DNA of 64,000 bases from assembly GCA_028671895.1 (NCBI GenBank), contig CM053801.1, positions 18,265,375 through 18,329,374 of the forward strand, in the 5' to 3' direction. Source of the DNA: Oenanthe sinensis (Eukaryota; Streptophyta; Magnoliopsida; Apiales; Apiaceae). Made by a program: the position numbers and the translations under genes. The notes beneath the pieces are model-generated. The model saw nothing but the letters and a program-made list of their open reading frames with translations, was not told where the DNA came from and made no database searches. Positions 37,561 through 48,674 of this stretch are shown one piece after another. Position 1 is the first letter of the stretch. Each line of letters opens with the position of its first letter.

Positions 37561-39127
37561 TACTCATCAAATGCAACTTAAAAGAAATTTAGACACACAT
37601 ATAGAAAGAATGCTGCTTTTTTACGGAAACAAATTACTAAATTGCGGATTCAATACTTTCATATACCATATACTTACCTATACATATTCATAACCCCGTC
37701 TCTTTTCAATTTAATTGCCTCTTTAGCTGGCAAGTTGCTCGACGAACGTATAGGCACATGAATGAATCACACACACACATATATTCATTTATTCATACTC
37801 TATCTACGGATGTAAGTGGATTTCCACAAATAAGACTCATAATTAGGTATGTTGAGAACTTAGATCATTTCTTAGGGTAGGCCCAGAGTAATTTATGGAT
37901 TGAACGAATTTCAGCTACTTTTCTGAGAGATACTTTACGAGTCTTGAGCTTCCTAGAATCAGCTGGAGCTGATCTTACTAAAAATCATATACCTTACCTT
38001 AACAAATGAAGACAAAATCTACAGGGTTTCTTAAACGTTCAAGTTATATCGTCACCTCTCGGGATTGCAAGGCAAGGGGTCAGTCCAGAAGTAATCGGCA
38101 TCAAGGGCATCTTCAGCAGATATTCTCTACACAAGTTGAAACGAGACCGTGAGCAAATTATTTAATATTTAAACCTTGAAAAATAAATTAGATAACTTTT
38201 AGATTTGACATATACTAGTACAGTAACCAAGTATTGTAGAGTCTAGATATAATAAAAAAATAATTACATAACTATCTTCTACGCGACTCTTTACTGCACT
38301 TAAAATGGCAACTATAAGATAACAAAAAAACGTCTTTCGACCTACAATTTCTCACTGCCTGCACCTATTCCATGGTAATAAGGGAGGTAACCTCAAAAAG
38401 GTTAAAAATCAGAATACAAATTTATATGCCACATAACTGCATGCTTGCTACATAACCATTTTATTCTAAATTTTAAAAAATCACTGCCCAAGAGACAGCA
38501 GAAAACCACATCGAAGCTATACTTCTCCAGCACATAATAACAGTAGTTGCTCGATACTGCCCAAAGCTAGGGATGGAAGAAATATGAAACTTAGAGACAA
38601 CCATAGCACCATTAATGATGCTAGAATTTCTAGAAACCCAACACTCCAACAGGACATCACCTTATTGGCACACATTCATATAACCTCTCGCTAAAATCAC
38701 TTGAAGCCTAACACTAAAAATGCTCATATTGGATCTAACTACAATAGATTAGAGGTTTGGACGAGCTAAACCCTTGAACAATTAATGATGTGTCTTGATG
38801 TCTTGATACAAAATCTCAAGACAAACGTTCCACATAAAAAAACCTCAAAATGTTTTCAACTAGAATTTAAGTTTACAATTTATATTTGAGCAACTTAGAG
38901 AAGTAAAGTAGCAAGAAGATTCCAGATCAGCATTTAAAGAACTTTGGCTTCTGTTCACTAAATCCTATGTTGCCTCACATGACTAAATAATGGAACCTTT
39001 TCCTTCTTTAAATTGGACTACGTCATAAGTAGAACAGCTACGGAAAAATTAAATGAAAAGATAAACAACCAAAGGTATTAATTATTCTAGTAATCTAGTT
39101 TTTAGGCTAGGACTGATAAATATTTGG

Positions 39128-39262
39128 GGGCCGTGTGGATCACGGATTTCTAACCTGGTTAATGGGAATGGGAATGGGAATGGGAATGACATTTCAATAG
39201 AAAAATGTATTGGAATTTCATTCCCATTCCCATCAACTGGGTTGGAATCCTATGATCAACTT
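39128..39262. repeat. Short inverted-repeat (MITE-like) insertion in a pseudogene intron
   Basis: The left half holds four GGGAAT units, then GACATTTCAAT. The right half reads ATTGGAATTTCATTCCCATT, an inverted copy. Outer parts (GTGTGGATCACGGATTTC; GGTTGGAATCCTATGATCAA) also pair partly. The equivalent intron of the intact CDKC gene lacks it. Confidence 0.55.
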
Positions 39263-39867
39263 AATATACAATTATACATACTAAGATCTGCCGAACAAAA
39301 GCTATACCTGTGCCGGATTCAGAGTAAGCATTTTCTCCAGTAAATCAAGGGCATGACGGCCAAAACTGTAAGACATGTGAAATATTATAGCAATTGAAAA
39401 TCCTCCATGTTATGAGATAAAACCTATTATGTATTTATACGTGTAATTTAATTCACTTAACTTCCTAAATTTCTCCCGGACTCTCCTCTTCACAGGCCTT
39501 GCGGTCTTGAACTTGTTATACCAGGGAGTCCTAGACACTCCAGGCCAGTTAATCTCGTCAGGAGTTCCACAGAGCTCAAATATCTTGTTCAATTGATCAG
39601 CCTACAATAATTCCATAATCATTTTCGAGTAGTACATAAAAAACAAGTTAAGATGTGCATATTCATTATTAGATACTGAAGAGGCAAGAATGTAATATTG
39701 TAATGGAGCAGTCAGCAGACTTTCATTAGTATAGACACTAATGGACATGATGGAAATTTCATAAAGGATTAGCATAAAGGCATGTGCAGAACATCGATTC
39801 AGACGATGCCTCTTTATGAATAACATTTACTTGCAGCATTATATGTTAGTATCAAAGAAGGAAAAAA

Positions 39868-40108
39868 CCTGATGCTTGTTTATACAGCAATTAACTTCCT
39901 ACGGGAAGTTCTAGTTAGAATTTAGAATACCTAGGAAGTAGACAAAATTGTTTGGTTGACATGTTCTTATATTAAGTGGGTATTCATACTTCCAAGGAAG
40001 TTGGAATTTCTTGACTTTTGTCAACAAAACAACTTGGCTAATGGGTACTTCCCACTTCCCAGGAAGTTAAAATTCCTCAGTACTCGTATGTCAACCAAAC
40101 AGGCACTT
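39868..40108. repeat. Inverted-repeat-rich MITE-like insertion
   Basis: Three AACTTCC/GGAAGTT dyads (near 39895, 39995 and 40055) lie between ends resembling GCTTGTTTA and its inverse, AACCAAACAGGC. It sits in an intron of the CDKC pseudogene and is absent from the intact gene. The family is not identified. Confidence 0.45.
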
Positions 40109-40512
40109 AACAACCAAGAAGATCTCGCAACTTCATCATAATCAGTTGCAACATGAGAATAAATCAGTTCAAAGTATCTTTATAATTTTCCGGCGTTTGC
40201 TCGCTTAACAAGGATAAAAATATTCAGCATATACCAGCCCACATTTGTTAACTGAGACCAGTTCATAGCTATTTTAGAATTCCCTAAAGAAGTTTCTCAA
40301 CAGAGCTGAGTCATCATTTAGAATGCTGGTCTAAATGAGGTTAAAAATAGGAGCCTGGTGATTTTCAAGTGTCCTTCAGGTGTTCCTCTGTCCACAGGGA
40401 CAAGAATAGGTCTCTGCCTATATTACTTTAATTAATCTTCCCACCGGAACATACCGTTTTCAGATTTATGCAGGTTACTAAAATAGATGATAAATATATT
40501 AATTTAGTTCTT

Positions 40513-40630
40513 AATCACCCTGTTTAGGTGCCCAACTCATGACCTAAAGGTCATGGGTTCAACTCCTTATCTGGTATGTGGATAACTGAGTATGTTCTTT
40601 TTCCTTTTCATTTTTTCCTATCCCCTGGTA
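40513..40630 (+). mobile_element. Possible tRNA-derived SINE fragment
   Basis: The stretch contains TCATGGGTTCAACTCC, close to an RNA polymerase III B box (GGTTCGANNCC), downstream of an A-box-like region (TTAGGTGCCCAACTCATGA), and ends in a T-rich tail. It is unique to the CDKC pseudogene intron. No target duplication was resolved. Confidence 0.35.
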
Positions 40631-42536
40631 TATTTAATATCACTAGCATGCATAGTCTTTTACCCATGGCTAATGGATTGACAGCTGATTTTAAATTAGC
40701 TCAAAGTGTGAAAGTTTTGCAAGGTGCATGTCATCGCAGGTTCTGAGAATATATAGGATTTCCGTTGGTTGATGCTACGGTACTTCAGTAAGATGTTACT
40801 TCCTAAAAAATAACTAAGTTAAGACAAGTAGACCTCAGTTTTCCCAGGTAAAACCGCTTTCCCTAGTAGAAGCTCAGCAAAGATACAACCAACTGACCAC
40901 ATGTCAATAGCTGGGCCCTACTTGGTAACACCGAGAAGCAACTCGGGAGGTCTGCTCAAACAAAAAGCTAAATCAGATCAATAAATACTGAAGAATAGTC
41001 TTCCCAAGTCAGCATAAGCACAGTAAGTTATTATTATCGTGTATACATATCTACCTGTACCACAGCGTAACAACTTCATTTGTGAGATTTATACTGTGAA
41101 CATAAGAAAATGACCTAGAAAGACCAAAATCTGCAAGCTTTAGGTTTCCCCGGTTATCAATGAGAAGATTTGAACCTAGAAGAACTAGCATTAGATGAAG
41201 AAGTTTCTTTACAGATACTTAAATTACGTAAGATAAAATATAACTTCAGATAGAAATTACTTTTAATATCCCGGTGAAGAACTCGATTGACATGACAGTA
41301 ATGAAGCCCTGTCAGTAGTTGCTTCATATAACACTGCAAACAGATACTATGAGCCAAACTGGAAGTTTAGAGTGACAATGATAAACATCATTGCAAATCA
41401 TATATCTTGCAGTACCTTGATTTGGGGAACTGTAAATCTCGATCCATAACGACGAGAAAGCCCTGCTAGGTCATGATCCATGTACTCAAGAACCATGTAA
41501 ATTTCTCCTTTATACTTACTATCACCATCTGCAATTTCATAGATATTAACTTGTGTCAAACGCTCGCATCTACCAAAATTAGAATAAGATAATGCAAGAC
41601 CCCAGAGTAACCATTTAGATCATTTATATCAACAAATTGATATGAGTCAACAGTATATAAAGCTTCAAAAGAAATACATTTGAAGCTAACACAATATTAT
41701 ACTGACCTGGCTTCGCTTGCTCATCCGCCTCAGCGCTGACTAAGAATTATAAAATTTAGTAAAAAACTAGAATGCAACTATAAAGCTGACATGTTAACAT
41801 TACATTGGTATATATCATCATAAAATGCACACCTGTAGATGTCACAATCTCTTTCAACCTGGCAACGTTTTTATGTCGCAGGTTCTTCAGCATCTTAATT
41901 TCACGGATTGCAGTGATGGGAAACTTGAGCAAGATAAATAACAAACATAGTCAGATATTTAATTCACGTACCCTACCACAAGTCCACAAGCATTTTAGCG
42001 TAAAATACTAGTTTCAGTTTACAAAAACATAAGAAGCCTAGAGTTAAAGAAAATACCCCTTGTTTCTCTCTATCCATGATAATTTTCTTTAACGCAACAA
42101 TTTCTCCTGTTGTACACTCTCTGGCCATGTACACCATACTAGAAAACAAGAAAACAAAAGAAAAACAATCAATCACAAACAAACAAAGAAACTAAATCGT
42201 GATTAAAAAACACTCAAAACTAGACCCGACAATCGTGTTGTGTCGTGTACTTGTTGTGTGTTTGGTCAGTGAATACATGCATACATATGTTTGACAACAT
42301 GGGTTTTGGGTAGAGGAAAAAAGATGAGAATATTGATACAAATACAGGAATACACAATAATGAAAAATAGTGACAATATATAGTAGTATAATTTAAAGAT
42401 GAGAGAAATAAAATAGCGACCCGTAAGTGCCTTTGCCAATCTGTTGCAATTTCTCGTAAGAGTGTTCAAGAATACGACAACCACGTGTCGTAGATTCTTG
42501 TAAATTAATCTCGCCATGCTCTGCTACTGCTACCAT

Positions 42537-42714
42537 TTTTGTTTCTTCTTGTGTGCCTGTAAATTGTAGTGCCAATATTATTAACTAGGGCTTTTTATAC
42601 TTTTCGCCTCTCGCTTTAAGCCTCCAATGAAGTTTCTTGTGCTGTATGTACATACAATAGTTTAAGCACAGCGATATCCATTGATATCAAAAAAAAACAA
42701 ATCAAACGAGATTT
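42537..42714 (-). promoter_or_regulatory. Upstream region of the CDKC pseudogene
   Basis: Short spacer between the pseudogene start codon and the Mutator-like element. The element has replaced or separated most of the upstream region. Confidence 0.3.
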
Positions 42715-43259
42715 TTTTATTTTTTACCGTTAAAAAATAAAATTAACGGCTGAGATCTTTTTAAAAAAAGATATCATACGCTTTATAACAGAGCGTATAA
42801 TTTTTTTTTAGTTCTCATTTTACCCTTTTAATGTTACGCTCTATTATATTTCTCCCTAGAATACATACTCGTATCTCCCAGAAATACATTAGTTCTTTTA
42901 TTATACTAAATTTTTGGAGATTTCTATGAACTCTCTAAAACTCATTTCAACTTTACTCATTTCATACCCATTTCATAATTCAATATACTTTGAATTATCC
43001 AATATTCATTTTTTATAAACTTTGAGTTTGGGAGAAAATTCAATTTCTTCAAGATTTCAAAATTTGAGTTTTTCAAGATTTCAAGATTCGATTTCTTTAA
43101 GATTTCAAAGTTGAAGTTTGAGATTGGTTAAAATTTTATTAAAGTTAACTCTCTTCATTTCATTTCACATCTTCTTTCATTTTTTTCAAAATTAAAGTCT
43201 CATAATAAGTTTAAAATTGAGATTGAAGATGATGATAATGATAAAAAAAACCTAGTCCT

Positions 43260-43395
43260 AAAATAGTAGAGATTATTGATGATGATGATAAAGGAAATGA
43301 TGATGATAATGATAATGATGACTATGATGATAATTATGATGATGGTGAGGATGATGGTGATGACTTTTATGTTGTTGATGATGATGATATACCAC
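43260..43395 (+). repeat. GAT-rich trinucleotide tract
   Basis: Imperfect (GAT)n with GAA and AAT variants, at the 5' end of the FAR1-like frame. In frame it would give a Met-rich stretch. Out of frame it gives an Asp-rich one, which is the more usual form in such proteins. Confidence 0.6.
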
Positions 43396-46300
43396 ACACA
43401 CAAAATTGTAAAAAATCTAAAAATTCATCCACACACACAAAATGTGGAAGATAATGAAGATGTTCCTTTCGATGATTTGAATGATGCTTGCCCTTGTGTT
43501 GGTCAATTATTCGATAGTTTGGATGAGGCGGAGATGTTCTATAGAGATTATGGTAGATGTATTGGTTTTGAGATAATAATTAGAACTACGCATAAACGTT
43601 TAAAAAGTAAAAAAAATTATTCATGTTTGTATATATGTAGAAAGGGTGGTAGATTATGCTTAAAAAAGACTTTGGATGAGTTTGATGTCCGAAAAAAGAA
43701 GAGAAATAGAGATACTCTTGGTAGAATGAGTTGTAAAGCACGGATGTATGTTGTTCATAGAGAGAATTTAAAGAAATGGGAAGTGACATTGGTTAATTTG
43801 AAACACAATCATAAAATGGTAGAACCTAGTGAAGTGCATTTCATGCGAAGGCCAAGAAACATAACCCCCATTATTCGACAATTGATTGTTACTTTGAATA
43901 AGTCGGGTATTGAACCTTAAAAAACTTTGAATGTTTTGGGTGAGTTAACGGGAGGTTGAGAGAATATTGGATTCACTAGTCAAGGCATTCAAAATGCTTT
44001 GCGTGATATTAGACATTACGAGTTTGATTTAAGTGATGCCCGAAAAGGTTTGACATTACTTCAAGAATTGAAATATAATAGTTTAGGAGAAATTTTCTAT
44101 CGAGTAGATGTTGATGAAGAAAATCGGGTGTGTGCCATGTTGTGGGTTGATCCGAGATCATTAAATACATATAAATTTTTTGGAGATGTGGTAGTGTTTG
44201 ACTCCACATACTGTACAAATAGATATTGTATGTCATTTGTACCTATTACGAGGGTCAACCACCACTATCAATCTATATTATTTGGATTTGCATTAATAAG
44301 GGATGAGAAAGAAGGTTCATATGTATGGGTTTTTAAGAATAGGTTGGAAGCCACAGAAAACAAACCTCCAATCTCAATCATCACGTATCAAGATATTGCG
44401 ATTGAAAATGCAATTGCTGAAGTTTTGCCAAACATGAATTATTTGTATTGTACTTAGCAAATAATTACTAAATTTGGAGAAAATTTATCAAATTTGTACA
44501 GAAATGAACCACACTTTAAAGAAGATTTCAACTTATGTATCTAAAAGTCATTAACGGTTGAACAATTTGAAGATATGTGAGATGATTTGGTTGATCATTA
44601 TTGGTTGCAAGATATGTATTCCGTTCAACATAAATGAGTCGTGTGTATACTAAACTTCATTTCACTACCGGGATGACCACTACCTCGAGAAGTGAATCGA
44701 TGAATGCTTTTTTCGATGAATACTATACTAAAGTTGCTCTGAGAGGATTTGACATTCTTGACTCCACGAGCATGCTTCACCTTTTTGCTTACTTTATCTC
44801 AAGTTGCAGTAGTAGTCTTGACAGACTAGGTAGAGTTGTCAAGATCAATCCATGAAAGACCTTTACCTAGTCTGCTTCTTGAAACAGACTGTCAGCTTCA
44901 CCAAAAGGTTACTGTCAACCTTTTGCTTCTCTTTGGTGACAGTAACTTCATCTCCGCATATGTTGCTGTCGATCCTGACATTCTCCTGAAACATACTGTC
45001 ATCTAAAGTTGCTGTCAAGGATCCCGCAAAACATGCTGTCGACTAACCTGATAAACGTGCTGTCGAACAAAGTTGTTGTCAATTCTTCCGCTAAACATAC
45101 TGTCAACTCTTTCCGCCAAAGCTACTGTCAGAAAACTTGCTGTCTTTAATTCTTCAATCTCCGCCAAGTTTACTGTCAAGAAAACTTGATGTCGTCTGTT
45201 CCAACAGATACTGTCACTTGAACATGCTGTCGTAGGCTTCAGTTTGCAGAAAGTTACTGTCAATAATTTGATCTATGCTGTGCATGAACACTATGTGAAC
45301 TTCTACTTCATAGATCATTTTATTACATTTGTACATGACAGTAACTATCTAAACATGCTGTCACCTACTTGGCTTAAGAACATACTGTTTACAAGTTACA
45401 ATTAAACATACTGTCAATGTATATATGACAGTATGTTTTACTTAGTTAATTACTAATTAATCTAAGTAATTATTAGTTGATTATATTGATAGAACCACAA
45501 TCCCTAACAATGTGAATGCTAGCACCGGTTTGAAAGAATTTATAGAGAATTCACAAAAAGCATTGGAGAAACAATATCTTCGTGAGAGGGAAGCGGATTA
45601 TGAAACAAAGTATAAGGATAGGTCAAGAATGACATCATCGCCATTGGAGAATCATGCGACATCTATATATACAAATGAGATATTTAGACGTTTTCAACAC
45701 GAGCTTAAACAAAGTGGAGCCTATGTTGTTATTGAGAAACACCCCAAGAACATTATGCTCTTTAAGGTGTATAGAGCATATAAAACCATAGTGGCGACCG
45801 AATATAGAAAAATTTATACTTTGGCCGTGGTCGATAATAGCACCATAACTTGTGTTTATCGGAAATTTGAAAATTCGGGAATAATTTGTCATCAAATTAT
45901 TCTATATTTGAATACGATGCAATGGACGGAAATTCCTTCAAATTTAATCAAGTTAAGATGGACAATTGAAGGAAATAAATTTGCGGTATCCATATCGTAT
46001 AAACCTCCTACCATCGGCACATATATTCAATCACAACCCACACGATATAACACTTTATGCAAAGCCTTTCAAGGTTTAGCCGGTAACGGCAGTTGTTCGA
46101 TTGAAAGATTTAATTATGTCATGGCTTTAATAGAAAAAGAGTCGAATTATGTGGAAAATTTTCCGAATGAAGATCCTCCTAAGAAGCAACAGCATGAGAA
46201 TGATATAGGAGGTGAAATTTTGATGAAGATGAGAATTTTGATAATTTGAAGAACCCTATGATGTCTCAAACTGAAGGTCGCCCCAAGGAAAAAGCAAAAA

Positions 46301-46413
46301 GTGGTATAGAAATGTTTAAATCCAAAAAACCAAGAAAATGTAGTTATTGTGGTACAATTGATGCAAAGCATGATGCAAGTAATTGTCCAACTAAATTAGC
46401 AACGGAGAGCTAA
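43276..46413 (+). pseudogene. FAR1/MULE-type transposase gene, decayed and split by an LTR
   Basis: Pieces in order: a FAR1 DNA-binding (WRKY-GCM1-like) domain at about 43470-43840 (FDSLDEAEMFYRDYGR; Cys residues then LKHNHK); the MULE transposase core at 43999-44457 (FGDVVVFDSTYCTNRYCMSF; HYQSILFGFALIRDE), with its first catalytic Asp in VFDSTY; a piece with TTTSRSESMNAFFDEY near 44680; then, after 0.76 kb of foreign LTR, 45512-46249 with a SWIM-like zinc finger region (CVYRKFENSGIICHQII), and a CCHC-like end (CSYCGTIDAKHDASNC) reaching TAA at 46411. Stops at 43918, 43957 and 44455 and two or more frameshifts break it. FAR1-related proteins are domesticated MULE transposases. Here the inverted ends favour a transposon copy, not a host light-signalling gene. 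Confidence 0.8.
44750..45509 (-). mobile_element. Truncated LTR of the copia family, inserted in the FAR1-like gene
   Basis: Reversed, it starts TGTTAGGGATTGTGGTTC at 45509 and continues into the same sequence order as the LTRs at 3572 and 16343 (TACTTAG, TACTGTCA motifs, the CATAGATC/ATGAAGTAGAAGTTCAC block). It breaks off near 44750 after the CAAGTTGCAGTAGTAG segment, so the LTR's far third, including TATA box and end, is missing. It contains at least 19 CTGTC/GACAG motifs in about 560 bp. Transposase coding sequence continues on both sides. Confidence 0.85.
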
Positions 46414-46750
46414 TTTTTAGCATTTGTATTGATATTGAAGTTGTTTATGGTATTGTGAGATGAATTGGTTTAAGTTTGAAATTTCAAATTTTATGATATT
46501 TTGGAGTGGTAATTTGGATTGTATTATGGTATTTGGTTGGATTTGTATTGATATTGAAATTGCTTATAGTATTGTGAGATGAGAATTGGTTTAAGAAGTA
46601 AAATAAAAATATAGGTACGCTCTATATATAACGTATGTAAGCTATATAATAGAGCGTAAGTGCATAAATTTTGGCAATATAAATTTGTTTTTGCCTTAAT
46701 TTTTTGAACATCATTATATATCTGCTCCATTATAGAGTGTATGTCCGCTC

Positions 46751-47440
46751 TTAATAGATTGTATATACAGACAAATTTTTTGCCCTGTTTCCTCTATTTT
46801 TTTCAAGTCCAACATGTTTCAAACTCAATCCAATCCAACTCCAAAATACAACACAAACACAAATATAAAAACCAAGAAAATCCAACTCTATAAATACAAC
46901 ACCAACTCTATAACCCAAATCCAAATCTAATATAAAAACCAATCCAAATGTAAAACATATCAAACCAAATTCTATCATTACAATCCAAATCCAAATTATA
47001 TCCATAATTTGGAATGGAACATCAATATTAAGCCTCATTTTTTTCATTTCACTCCTCGGGGACGGAGGTGGTATGCTTAAGGGCAAATTCATTTGTCTTG
47101 CCACCCTTTCCGCTAGTTGATATTCAACATATTCAAAAAATATCAGCGTCACATGACCGATACCGGCCAACCGTGCCCTTTCAAAAACTGGGTCACACAT
47201 GCGATAGAAGGGGCTATATGGCCTCCAAGCAACCCAACTCAGATCAAAATTATCAAATTGTCCACGATAGGCGTCAATGTTGTGATGGTCATTATAGTAT
47301 TTGGATTTCCCCTTGCTAACCGGATGAATCGCCCATGCTAAAGCCCTTGACCACATATGTTGCACATTACTTGCAATCATAGGTTGTCCCGAACGCAACC
47401 TCTCACGAGCCAACAATTTAAAATTTTGAACTTTATACAC
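46751..47440 (-). pseudogene. Plant mobile domain (PMD)/PP7-long-form-like fragment
   Basis: A 229-residue open frame. Its first about 130 residues resemble the C-terminal end of the aminotransferase-like plant mobile domain: AYRGQFDNFDLSWVAWRPYS, then LIFFEYVEYQLAERVARQMN and LPLSIPPPSP. This domain is found in MAIN/MAIL proteins, in PP7 long-form-type proteins and in some MULEs and retrotransposons. The N-terminal part is missing: upstream sequence turns into TACA/CATA-rich repeats. The last 90 residues are hydrophobic and look like read-through. It lies inside the MULE and converges on the FAR1-like gene. Confidence 0.5.
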
Positions 47441-47529
47441 ATAACCAACAAAATTTAAACTTTATACACATAACCAAAATAATTCGAACTAAAACCACAT
47501 ATATAACCAAAAAAATTGAAATTTAATCC

Positions 47530-47700
47530 AAACCACCCAAAAAATTCAAAATTAAACACATACATACATATACAAATCGAAATATACACACATACATACA
47601 TACATACATTATCGAATATAACATCAGCAAATCAAACATACACACAATACACAAATAATCGAATATACACACAATATACATACAAAAAATGCAAAAATCG
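47530..47700. repeat. CATA/ACACA-rich simple repeat
   Basis: Imperfect (CATA)n and (CA)n runs, including five consecutive CATA units near 47590. It lies inside the MULE, upstream of the PMD fragment. Confidence 0.6.
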
Positions 47701-48674
47701 TATGTAATAGAGATTAAAATGCATACTTAATGGAAAAATAGCAACACAAAGTAGCAAATTGCACCAAACGCAACAAATTGCACCAGGTTAGGGTTAGGTT
47801 GTGGATGGTTTGTGGATGATTAGGGTTAAAACTGATGATTGTATGTTTATTTTAGTTGGTTTTGTTAAAAACGGAACCGGGTTTGAAAGAGAAAACCGGG
47901 TTTTTAAAAAAAACCACGTAATAGAGCGTAAGGTTTTTATTTTTTTCTTTTAAATAATTTACATGTGACAAATTAAGGGCATAAAAGGAAAAAAAATATA
48001 AAGACTTACGCTCTATAATAGAGCGTACTACGCTTTATAATAGAGCGTACATTTTTTTAATCACAGCCATTTATTTATTTTTTAATGGTGAGAAATAAGT
48101 TGACTTGATTATGTTATTTATCGAGTTATCGCCGTACAAGGGGCCCCATAGTTTAATCTACATATTTTATATCTTTCTTTTAAAATTTTAGTGCAAAATT
48201 GAGTTTATAAAATTTAAAAATAGTAGAGTATATAATTGGAAATAATAACAAAATATTCATTTTTGAGTTTAAAATGATAAAAATAATAATTTTCAAATGT
48301 ATGGTTATTTTTAACGGATCATTTTGTATAAAATACTCTATTGGCAAATGAGTATCCAAAAAAGTAAAAAAAAAATTGAAATATCCAAACTCATAAATAT
48401 TTATTTTATACAAAATGAGATACCCAAGAGTATCTCATCTGTTATAAATGACTCATCACTTTTAAAATTGTTATTTTGACAATGAAGTTTTAAAAAATAG
48501 ATATTTTTTAACAAAATAGATATTTTTTAACAAAGAATTGTGTTAGATGTGTATTTTTTTTATCAATAACTTTTAAATTATAAATAAAAATATACATAAA
48601 GTAAAAGTAGTTATTAATTTCTGTGAAATAAATAATACTCTATATTTATACAATTTTTGTAAAGAATACCCTTA

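Larger units (their letters stand above)
37230..42536 (-). pseudogene. Second CDKC-like kinase copy with premature stop and truncated tail
   Basis: All twelve CDKC exons are recognisable on the minus strand: 42536-42421, 42138-42057, 41923-41833, 41739-41707, 41528-41416, 41333-41261, 41175-41055, 40951-40834, 39601-39462, 39365-39308, 38126-38056, 37290-37230. Exons 2, 3 and 5-11 have exactly the lengths of the intact neighbour. Glycine loop (IGKGTYGMV), PITAIRE, HRDIK and DFG are kept. A TAG at 40920-40918 replaces the Tyr of GVTKYGP, which would stop the protein at 220 aa, in the C-lobe. Exon 12 is cut to 61 nt, ends SHEMRMRKRQRPQ then stop, and lacks the Gly/Pro/Tyr-rich tail. Exon 4 uses a TTAG acceptor three bases upstream, so the frame is saved. 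The copy is either a young pseudogene or a source of a truncated kinase. Confidence 0.85.
42715..48101. mobile_element. Mutator-like element (MULE) carrying FAR1-like and PMD sequences
   Basis: Ends are inverted copies. Left (about 42720-42800): TACCGTTAAAAAATAAAATT, then ACGGCTGAGAT and an ACGCTTTATAACAGAGCGT palindrome. Right, reversed (about 48101-48000): CACCATTAAAAAATAAATAA, then ATGGCTGTGAT and the same palindrome type. Inside are a decayed FAR1/MULE transposase gene on the plus strand and a plant-mobile-domain fragment on the minus strand, converging near 46.6 kb. No 9-bp target duplication was found, so outer limits are approximate (within about 15 bp). Confidence 0.65.

Noticed and set aside
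42700..48120. A 9-bp target duplication around the MULE
   Set aside because: No matching 9-mer was found at either side of the inverted ends by eye.
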